8,599 bases of DNA, from positions 1 through 8,599 of the forward strand of contig JAFGJC010000354.1 in NCBI GenBank assembly GCA_016929305.1. The letters are read 5' to 3'. The stretch comes from a candidate division CSSED10-310 bacterium. Lineage in GTDB: Bacteria > CSSED10-310 > JAFGJC01. The position numbers and the translations under genes are program-made. This document shows, in pieces, positions 1 through 5,693 of this stretch (positions within the stretch are counted from its first letter, which is position 1; every line of letters starts with the position of its first letter). The notes below the pieces were generated by a model. The model worked only from the letters and a program-made list of their open reading frames with translations, did no database searches and had not been told where the DNA came from.

Positions 1-13
1 CATATGATTGTCA

Positions 14-36
14 TGGCAACGCGTCTTCGATTCATT
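14..36 (+). repeat. Left copy of imperfect direct repeat flanking the recombinase
   Basis: This stretch reads TGGCAAC, GCGTC, three unmatched bases (TTC), then GATTCATT. The same three blocks in the same order and orientation occur at 1573-1598, at the 3' end of the recombinase, where ACA is inserted after the first block and AGG replaces TTC. By eye 20 of 23 positions agree apart from the 3-base gap, and similarity stops on both sides. It lies just before the recombinase promoter. It may be a second attachment-site sequence or a recombinase binding site, but chance similarity is not excluded. The 13 bases to its left do not look like the missing part of comM. Confidence 0.45.
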
Positions 37-41
37 TCATC

Positions 42-70
42 TTGACATCCAATCTCAGATATCTGTTAAT
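42..70 (+). promoter_or_regulatory. Sigma70-like promoter for the serine recombinase
   Basis: A perfect -35 box TTGACA (42-47) is followed by a 17-base spacer and GTTAAT (65-70), which matches the TATAAT consensus at four of six positions. The predicted transcript would start near 77, about 37 bases before the GTG start. No other gene lies downstream before the recombinase, so this is very likely its promoter. Confidence 0.65.
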
Positions 71-99
71 CTGGAAACAGCATCTTGTCGGATTTAATT

Positions 100-105
100 A
101 GGAGG
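100..105 (+). promoter_or_regulatory. Ribosome binding site that decides the recombinase start
   Basis: AGGAGG is perfectly complementary to the 16S tail. It is only 2 bases from the ATG at 108 but 8 bases from the in-frame GTG at 114. The GTG is therefore the likelier start, giving a protein beginning M-A-K-E-K-R. Confidence 0.7.
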
Positions 106-113
106 AAATGATA

Positions 114-1619
114 GTGGCAAAGGAAAAGAGAGTTGGTATATGGATCAGGGTGTCCACTGAAGATCAGGCACAGGGCGAGAGTCCTGAGCATCACGAAAAG
201 CAAGCTATATATTACGCTAAGGGTAGAGGCTGGGAAGTCGTAAAAATCTACAGGCTGAATGCCATAAGCGGCAAGTCGGTGATCAACCTCGCTGAAACGA
301 AAGAAATGCTGCAAGATGTTGCGGAAGGTAAGATAACCGGCTTGATCTTTTCGAAATTGGCTCGCCTTGCCCGTAATACCAGGGAATTGTTGGAATTTTC
401 AGATTATTTTCAGGAACATAGTGCGGATCTTATCTCTTTGCATGAAGCAATTGACACCTCGACGCCGGCAGGAAGGCTCTTCTATACGATGGTTGCGGCT
501 ATGGCGCAGTGGGAGAGAGAAGAAATTGCTGCCAGAGTATCGGCATCAGTCCCGATTAGAGCGAAACTCGGTAAGCCGCTCGGTGGACAATCGCCGTTCG
601 GATATATGTGGGAAGAAAAGGAACTCAAGCCTGATCCAAATGAAGCGCCAGTCAGAAAGCTCATTTATGAAATGTTCCTGGATTGCAGAAGGAAGAAAAC
701 ACTTGCTCGGATACTCAATGAGAAGGGATATAGAACTCGAAAGGGCGCTAAATTTACTGATACCACAATTGACAGGCTCATAAGGGATCCCACGGCTAAA
801 GGAATTCGCAGAGCAAACTACACAAAAAGCACCGGTCAAGGAAAGAAATGGGAGCTGAAACCGGAAGACGATTGGGTTCTGACAGAGGTGGAACCAATAG
901 TCTCCGAAGAACTCTGGGAAAAGTGCAACAAAATACTTGATGACCAGAAGGCAACACGCAAAAAACCGGCCAAAAGACCGGCTTATCTTTTCTCAAGCTT
1001 TGTTGTTTGCCACTGTGGTGGAAAGATGTATGTGCCGTCGAACTCCCCCAAATACACGTGTAGAAAATGTAGAAACAAGATCAGAACGGATGATCTTGAA
1101 GAAATATTCCACTCTCAGCTCAAAAACTTCTTCCTTTCCCCAAAGGACATCGAAGCCTATCTCTCGCAGGCAGACAAAGTGATCAAAGAGAAGGAGGAAC
1201 TGGTACAGACAATCCTCAAGGAGAGGAAAGAACTCAAGGCGAGAATGGACAAGCTATACAGTTTATATCTCGATGACGGTATATCAAAAGCAGGATTTGC
1301 TGAAAGATACCGGCCCATGGAAGAGAGGATGCACCAGATAGATGACCAGGCACCCGAGCTACAGGGGGAGATCGATTTCCTGAAGATCCAGTACCTCTCC
1401 AGCGACGAGATAATCTATGAGGCCAGAGACCTGTATTCCAGATGGAATGACCTGACTGAAGAAGAGAAGAAAAAAATAATCGATACGATCACCGACAACA
1501 TCGTTATCGGCAAAGGTGTTGTTGACATCAACCTATGTTATTTGCCAACTATTGTTGGAATTAATGGCAAATTGGCAACACAGCGTCAGGGATTCATTGC
1601 TGCGATAAGCATGAATTGA
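114..1619 (+). CDS. Large serine recombinase (site-specific integrase)
   Basis: This enzyme would cut and rejoin DNA at attachment sites through a covalent serine intermediate, integrating and excising a mobile element. It has 501 residues from GTG 114 (503 from ATG 108; numbering below uses the ATG). The resolvase domain is roughly residues 8-150: R14-V-S16-T with nucleophile Ser16, the KLARLARN segment at 83-90, and the AQWEREE helix near 133-139. A recombinase domain (about 158-280) contains GGQSPFGY. A zinc ribbon follows with Cys301, 303, 318 and 321, then a coiled-coil-like stretch (about 352-425) and the EEKKKIID tail typical of the family. The usual Asp of the KLDRLxRN motif is Ala85. 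Arg codons are mostly AGA/AGG (about 26 of 34 by hand count), unlike the cyclase gene at 5694-7628, which suggests foreign origin. The last codons and stop overlap truncated comM, so the natural C-terminus in the free element probably differs. The family call is secure; specificity is inferred from the junction. Confidence 0.95.
   Translation: MAKEKRVGIWIRVSTEDQAQGESPEHHEKQAIYYAKGRGWEVVKIYRLNAISGKSVINLAETKEMLQDVAEGKITGLIFSKLARLARNTRELLEFSDYFQEHSADLISLHEAIDTSTPAGRLFYTMVAAMAQWEREEIAARVSASVPIRAKLGKPLGGQSPFGYMWEEKELKPDPNEAPVRKLIYEMFLDCRRKKTLARILNEKGYRTRKGAKFTDTTIDRLIRDPTAKGIRRANYTKSTGQGKKWELKPEDDWVLTEVEPIVSEELWEKCNKILDDQKATRKKPAKRPAYLFSSFVVCHCGGKMYVPSNSPKYTCRKCRNKIRTDDLEEIFHSQLKNFFLSPKDIEAYLSQADKVIKEKEELVQTILKERKELKARMDKLYSLYLDDGISKAGFAERYRPMEERMHQIDDQAPELQGEIDFLKIQYLSSDEIIYEARDLYSRWNDLTEEEKKKIIDTITDNIVIGKGVVDINLCYLPTIVGINGKLATQRQGFIAAISMN
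1540..1579. repeat. Inverted-repeat cluster at the recombinase-side arm of the attachment junction
   Basis: ATTTGCCA (1540-1547) is the exact reverse complement of TGGCAAAT (1565-1572), and TTGCCAA (1542-1548) is the reverse complement of TTGGCAA (1572-1578). The TGGCAA unit is thus present twice in direct orientation and once inverted within 40 bases. Large serine recombinases bind half-sites through their recombinase and zinc-ribbon domains. Being next to the inferred crossover, this may be the element-side binding arm. It lies inside the 3' end of the coding region, so the role is inferred. Confidence 0.4.
1573..1598 (+). repeat. Right copy of imperfect direct repeat, spanning the inferred att junction
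   Basis: TGGCAAC (1573-1579), GCGTC (1583-1587) and GATTCATT (1591-1598) match the blocks at 14-36 in the same order. The right part, from about 1589, is comM coding sequence (antisense of the Met-Asn-Pro codons). The left part is not comM-like and belongs to the element. Confidence 0.45.
1583..1590. other. Inferred attachment junction between the element and comM
   Basis: Read on the minus strand, comM matches its family through codons for A-A-M-N-P (CCC at 1589-1591 in complement), then hits TGA (1586-1588). The downstream frame (R-C-V-A-N-L-P) bears no relation to the CPCG that normally follows. The family-like sequence therefore ends within a few bases of 1588, directly at the 3' end of an integrase gene, which is the usual geometry of an integrated serine-recombinase element. 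The exact crossover dinucleotide cannot be fixed without the uninterrupted site. Confidence 0.65.
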
Positions 1620-2644
1620 GCAGGGAAAGTGAGGGCGGATTGGGCTCTGGAAATCGTTACAAATCCATCTTCGAGCGGTTGGCGTAAAACCTCGAGCACA
1701 TGACGTTTAAATTCAGAGAGTTCATCCAGGAAGAGAACGCCAAAATGGGCTAAACTGACTTCTCCGGGATGGGGAAACCTTCCACCGCCTATCAATCCAG
1801 CGTCTGAGATGGAATGATGAGGAGCTCGAAATGGTCGGCATGTCACGAGCCCCTGTTTTGATTTCAAAAGTCCGGTTATGGATTGAATTTTGGTGATTTC
1901 CAGGGCTTCTTTCAGGGTCAGGTTTGGCAGAATCGTCGGCAATCGACGTGCCAACATTGTTTTTCCTGATCCCGGGGGACCGATCATTAAAACATTGTGC
2001 CCTCCGGATGCTGCGACTTCCAAAGCTCGTTTTGCGTGTTCCTGGCCCTTAATATCCTTGAAATCCGCGTTCGCAACTGCATCCGCATACTGATATTCCA
2101 GCGAATTTGATTCGGATGGTTTCAAAGTGCTTTCCCCGTTCAGCAGTTCGACGGTTTCCAAAAGAGATGATACACCATACACTTTCAAGTCTGTGATAAT
2201 TGATGCTTCCGATGCGTTTTCACGAGGTACAATTATTCGTTTCCATCCGTAATCAAATGAGCTTGCCGCCATCGGCAGAACTCCTCGCACAGGTCTGAGT
2301 CGTCCATCCAATGATAACTCGCCAACCAATATCGTATCAGCTTCTATTTTCTGGTTTATCACACCCATGGCTTTTAGAATTCCAACCGCAATTGGCAAAT
2401 CAAATGAGGAGCCTTCCTTCCGGATATTTGCTGGTGCCAGATTTATTGTTATTCTCTGAAGCGGGAAAGGGTATCCGCTTGTCGAGAGTGCAGCGAAAAT
2501 CCTATCCTTACTTTCTTTTACAGCAGTGTCCGGCAAACCAACCGTTGAAATACCGGGAAGCTGACCATCACGCATATAAATTTCAACATCGACAGGAACC
2601 GCTTGCACTCCTGTCAGTGCACAGGTTTGTATTTTTGACAGCAT
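1586..2644 (-). pseudogene. comM: comM/yifB Mg-chelatase-like AAA+ ATPase, 3'-truncated by insertion
   Basis: ComM (YifB family) is a hexameric AAA+ helicase known to promote branch migration of incoming DNA during natural transformation. The start is ATG 2644 (M-L-S-K), six bases after GGGAGGA on the minus strand; an ATG 15 bases further upstream lacks that spacing. The frame gives 352 residues, against about 500 in the family. Numbering from this start, the N-terminal ChlI-type domain includes VGLPDTAVKES (35-45) and NLAPANIRKEGSSFDLP (68-84). The ATPase core has Walker A GPPGSGKT (222-229), RPFRAPHHSISDAGLIGGG (270-288) and Walker B LFLDE (304-308). The frame stops right after sensor-1 A-A-M-N-P, so CPCG, sensor 2 and the C-terminal Mg-chelatase domain are missing. 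It could still be translated but should not be an active ComM. The last 34 bases overlap the recombinase gene. Confidence 0.9.
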
Positions 2645-2759
2645 AACGATTCCTCCCATAAGTTATTATGAACACGAGTAATATATGCTGCTTCCGTGCC
2701 AGATATTAATGCTGTTAAATCTTTGAAAATAAAAGCAATTAGAGGTGAGATCTTCCCAC

Positions 2760-2800
2760 AGTGTTCTGATAACTAACGCAATGTACGCCAACTGAACACT
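2760..2800. repeat. Inverted repeat in the gap between the DUF2723 gene and comM
   Basis: AGTGTTC (2760-2766) and GAACACT (2794-2800) are perfect reverse complements separated by 27 bases. The pair lies downstream of the DUF2723 gene and upstream of comM, both on the minus strand. The spacing suits a two-part protein site or a long-loop hairpin equally well. There is no run of T on either side, so it is not a clear terminator. No function can be assigned. Confidence 0.35.
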
Positions 2801-2823
2801 CACCGATTCGCCGAAACCGGTGA
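2800..2823 (-). other. Hairpin directly after the DUF2723 stop codon
   Basis: TCACCG (2800-2805) pairs with CGGTGA (2818-2823); after one mismatch two further T-A pairs leave a six-base loop. It begins at the base next to the stop codon of the minus-strand gene. No T tract follows on the minus strand, so it is a poor intrinsic terminator. It may protect the 3' end of the message or act with Rho. Confidence 0.35.
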
Positions 2824-5064
2824 TTACTTTGCACCTGTTCTCAGCATTTCACTTCGTACCGTATTTCCAGCTTTTTCATGTAATACAATAAGCCACTCTC
2901 TCAACGAATCGACATCGGATTCGTTGCCGAAGTATTTTTCAAAAAGCTGGATACAACCTGGATAAATCCCTGTTTTTTGGGTGCATTCGTAAAGCATTTT
3001 CATTTCATGCAGATTCAGTTCTCTTTGTGTGCTCAAAAACATCAATTGCGCTTGAAGTTGTTGATACAATTTATTTGAAAATAGAACCAATTCTGGCAGG
3101 GAATCCGGTGAGGTCACATCCATACTGTGGTCGGGATACGTCACCGTGAGTTGATAAAGCTTCTCAAGTTCCCAGCTAAGATGAGAATTGACAGTCCGGC
3201 ATCGGTTCAGTAAGGATTCCGCCTTAGTTAGATTTCCGAGGGACATCGAAAGTCTGGCAGCGGTTTGAAGATAGCTGCAGTTGTTGGGGTCTAACCGGCA
3301 TGCCTTCTCGGACAGAGCGAGAGCTTTCTGATAGGATTTTCCCGAAATGAAGAGATGAAACGCGAGATTATTCAGGCTATCTGGAGGGGCGAGACCTGTT
3401 TTAAGCAAAGAGTTTTCGATGTGAATGGCATTCTCTACTTTTCCTCGGCGAGACAGCAGCACAGCGACATACTGGCGTACTTCAGGAAGATTGGAAGCAT
3501 GCTGTAACGCCTCAAAATAATAATGTATACCCTGATTCCATGAACCCCGTTCACATTCAAATTCAGCCCGGTTAATACAAAATTCAGCGACGAGTTCGTG
3601 GCATGACGGATCGGCATATTCACGATTCAGATAATTGGATCTGAAAATGGTAAAGAGGTCTGCCGGCGGAGGTTGAAGAAGGTGCTGATGCTTTAAATAG
3701 ATAATACCGTGCGGATAAATCGTGCTGTCCCCTGCTGTTCCCCGGTATGTTCCCGCATGAATAGTTGATTCTGATGCGAATGCAAATGGAAGCGAGTAGC
3801 TGATGTTTTGATTGAGGTCATGCAGGTGAATATCCTCTCTCTGTTTTTCAATGCAGACAAGGTAACTCAAGATATTCATCGGATTATCGCCCTGGTAATG
3901 AAGATAGGTATATGGTGGTGCAGATACCAGAAGACATTTTCCATAGTCCCGGGCAATAAAAAGATCGGACCGATCCGCCAACGGATAATTTACGGTTATT
4001 CCGAATATGACGATCAATGATAAGATGATAACAGGTATTGATTTTCTCCAGTACTGCAGTTGGTTTATTACGTAATGATAACCAGCTCCTGAAAAAAGTG
4101 CCAAAAACCATATGGAAGGCAGGAAATAAACTTCAAAATCGTGAATCTGATAGGTAAGAGCAAAAAAAGTTGACAACAAAACTGAAATCAAAGCGCCATA
4201 AAAAAAACGCTTGCTGGATTTGAAAAGTTTGATGATACCCACGACAGCGAAACAAATTAATAAGTTGCGCGGGAAAACAAACAGTGATTCATATCCCAGT
4301 TCCAGACGGTGGAAGAAGTCGTTCAGAGGGGTATGAAGCATCAGTTTTTGAAATTGTGTTCCGCTGACATGTCTTAAAAAATTAAAACATTGATCAGGAT
4401 GACCCCAGGTGAACAACAGAGGTTTGGAAGCTCTTAATGGCAGATAAAGATAGGAAGATAATCCCAGGATTCCAAATAGAATACTCATAAACAAAGCTTG
4501 CAAATGCTTACGTTGTATAAAAACGAGGAATGGGAGAAGGAATATTGAAAGGAGATGATTTGCTATGGTGAGCGAGAACATAAAATAGCTGAAGAACATC
4601 CAGGAGAGTTTTCCGGTTTTCCAATAGGAAATGACAGCTAGGACGAACAGGGAACTGAGGAAAACGTGCATGCCATATACTTCAAATGCTGTTGCTTGTT
4701 GCCAGAACAAGAAATCCAGGCCGAACCCCGCAGAGACGGTCAGAGATGCAAAGAAATCAACACCGAGCTTTACGAGAATGACAGCGGTAAGAAATATAGT
4801 GAGCACAGTAAAGGTGGTTGCGACAATATTCATGCGATAGGGGATGTCTCCGATGGGTAACAATCGTGCAAGATGAGCGGTTTGCGTGAGTATCGGATAA
4901 CCCGTGGGATGGGTTATACCAAGAGATGCTGAAGCGGTTATCAACTCGCCATGATTTGCTCCCGGATAGACATCTTCGGCTGTCGTCCAAAGATAAATCA
5001 TCCAAAACATGAGTATCAGGGCTGCGAGAAGAAAGCGATGTGACTTGTAATTTATTACATTCAT
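2824..5064 (-). CDS. DUF2723 (GT-C-like) membrane glycosyltransferase homologue with C-terminal TPR region
   Basis: The protein has 746 residues. The first ~360 form a polytopic membrane domain matching DUF2723, a family that includes eukaryotic TMEM260, a protein O-mannosyltransferase of GT-C fold. Visible signatures are GELITASASLGITHPTGYP (39-57), R77-M-N79, FWQQATAFEVYGMH (120-133), YLPLRAS (207-213), TWGHPDQ (219-225) and IHDFEVYFLP (307-316). Strongly hydrophobic segments lie near 11-27, 80-100, 133-147, 155-183, 188-209, 265-281, 288-305, 315-330 and 342-358. From about 360 on it is soluble, with TPR-like helical repeats around 495-625 (for example ALALSEKACRLDPNN at 581-595). The family usually has D-S-G-E at the first-loop motif; here it reads N37-H38-G-E40. 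There is no clear ribosome binding site before ATG 5064, and no better in-frame start nearby. It may transfer a sugar from a lipid carrier to exported proteins, but donor and acceptor are unknown and activity is uncertain given Asn37. Confidence 0.8.
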   Translation of the reverse strand: MNVINYKSHRFLLAALILMFWMIYLWTTAEDVYPGANHGELITASASLGITHPTGYPILTQTAHLARLLPIGDIPYRMNIVATTFTVLTIFLTAVILVKLGVDFFASLTVSAGFGLDFLFWQQATAFEVYGMHVFLSSLFVLAVISYWKTGKLSWMFFSYFMFSLTIANHLLSIFLLPFLVFIQRKHLQALFMSILFGILGLSSYLYLPLRASKPLLFTWGHPDQCFNFLRHVSGTQFQKLMLHTPLNDFFHRLELGYESLFVFPRNLLICFAVVGIIKLFKSSKRFFYGALISVLLSTFFALTYQIHDFEVYFLPSIWFLALFSGAGYHYVINQLQYWRKSIPVIILSLIVIFGITVNYPLADRSDLFIARDYGKCLLVSAPPYTYLHYQGDNPMNILSYLVCIEKQREDIHLHDLNQNISYSLPFAFASESTIHAGTYRGTAGDSTIYPHGIIYLKHQHLLQPPPADLFTIFRSNYLNREYADPSCHELVAEFCINRAEFECERGSWNQGIHYYFEALQHASNLPEVRQYVAVLLSRRGKVENAIHIENSLLKTGLAPPDSLNNLAFHLFISGKSYQKALALSEKACRLDPNNCSYLQTAARLSMSLGNLTKAESLLNRCRTVNSHLSWELEKLYQLTVTYPDHSMDVTSPDSLPELVLFSNKLYQQLQAQLMFLSTQRELNLHEMKMLYECTQKTGIYPGCIQLFEKYFGNESDVDSLREWLIVLHEKAGNTVRSEMLRTGAK

Positions 5065-5126
5065 TGTGTTTTTCGACTACGATTCCAGCTGATTGTTAGA
5101 AACGATGCATTTTCGATATGTGTCTC

Positions 5127-5155
5127 TTGACACCCAACATCAAGCTATATAATAT
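5127..5155 (+). promoter_or_regulatory. Strong sigma70-like promoter for the dksA operon
   Basis: TTGACA (5127-5132) is followed by overlapping -10 candidates: TATAAT at 5148-5153 (15-base spacer) and TAATAT at 5150-5155 (17-base spacer). The transcript would start near 5160, about 30 bases before the ATG. The first 16 bases from the -35 box resemble the recombinase promoter (TTGACA, then CCAA and TCA at the same offsets). It lies in the 129-base divergent gap shared with the DUF2723 gene. Confidence 0.7.
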
Positions 5156-5193
5156 TGCTCTCTTAAATTAGCGCAAGGTTGCTGGAGGAAAAA

Positions 5194-5547
5194 ATGGACG
5201 AAAAACATCTTAGTTATTTCAAAGAAAAGTTGCTGCAGTGGAAGCAGGATTTACTCAAAGAGGTTGGCGTAACGATCGGAGAAAATCTTGCGCGGGATCG
5301 CGAGCGTCAAGGAGATTTTGGAGATTTGGCCAATATCGAAGCAGATCAGAACTTCATGCTTCGCATCAGAGATCGTGAACGGAAATTGATCGCAAAGATT
5401 AACCGTTGTCTGCAGCAAATTGAAGACGGGACCTATGGGCATTGCCAGTCATGTGGTGAAGAAATAGATGTAAAGAGGTTGGAAGCAAGACCGGTTGCAA
5501 GTCTCTGTATTGCTTGTAAAACGGAGCAGGAAAAATTCGAACGCTAG
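5194..5547 (+). CDS. dksA: DksA/TraR-family zinc-finger RNA polymerase-binding transcription factor
   Basis: DksA enters the RNA polymerase secondary channel and, with ppGpp, redirects transcription during the stringent response. The start is ATG 5194, five bases after GGAGG (5184-5188); an upstream in-frame TTG at 5179 lies before that site and is less likely. The product has 117 residues. The helical coiled-coil region holds the tip sequence D41-F-G-D44-L-A46, matching the DxxDxA tip motif needed for DksA action on polymerase. It is followed by the four-cysteine finger C84-Q-S-C87 and C105-I-A-C108, with the family phrase RLEARPVASLC (95-105). It is shorter than E. coli DksA (151 residues) but typical of DksA/TraR proteins in other phyla. 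The downstream cyclase gene is probably co-transcribed. Family membership is clear; a true DksA role rather than a specialised paralogue is likely from the tip motif. Confidence 0.88.
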   Translation: MDEKHLSYFKEKLLQWKQDLLKEVGVTIGENLARDRERQGDFGDLANIEADQNFMLRIRDRERKLIAKINRCLQQIEDGTYGHCQSCGEEIDVKRLEARPVASLCIACKTEQEKFER

Positions 5548-5556
5548 CAGAATCAA

Positions 5557-5576
5557 ACGATGGTGTATTCCATCGT
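5557..5576 (+). other. Hairpin between dksA and the cyclase gene
   Basis: ACGATGG (5557-5563) and CCATCGT (5570-5576) form a perfect 7-base-pair stem with loop TGTATT, starting 9 bases after the dksA stop. No T run follows, so it is unlikely to terminate. The stem buries an ATG (5560-5562) that is a candidate restart codon, so it could modulate downstream translation or stabilise the dksA message. Confidence 0.5.
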
Positions 5577-5693
5577 AACTTCATTCGAATTCTGGAATTT
5601 TCATCTCTGGGTTGTGTTATCCTTTTCTATATTTTCTCTTTTATTGCCAAACCATCGGTCACATTAAATGCTTGGTGGTTCCTGACATTAATA

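Noticed and set aside
1..40. The left edge as the missing 3' part of comM
   Set aside because: Reading the minus strand gives no CPCG or other recognisable comM continuation in any frame, so the left flank is not the other half of the interrupted gene.
482..839. Minus-strand open frames within the recombinase
   Set aside because: They are antisense to a well-conserved coding region, lack ribosome binding sites and show no family features.
1500..1590. comM truncated by a simple point or frameshift mutation
   Set aside because: Beyond the TGA none of the bases decode to family sequence, and this DNA is fully accounted for as the 3' end of the recombinase; a junction explains it better.
2311..2646. 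111-codon plus-strand frame opposite comM
   Set aside because: It lies entirely antisense to conserved ChlI-domain sequence and has no recognisable domain; it is a shadow frame.
5560..5667. A separate 35-codon gene starting at ATG 5560
   Set aside because: It has no ribosome binding site and overlaps the open cyclase frame; it is treated as part of the uncertain 5' end of that gene.
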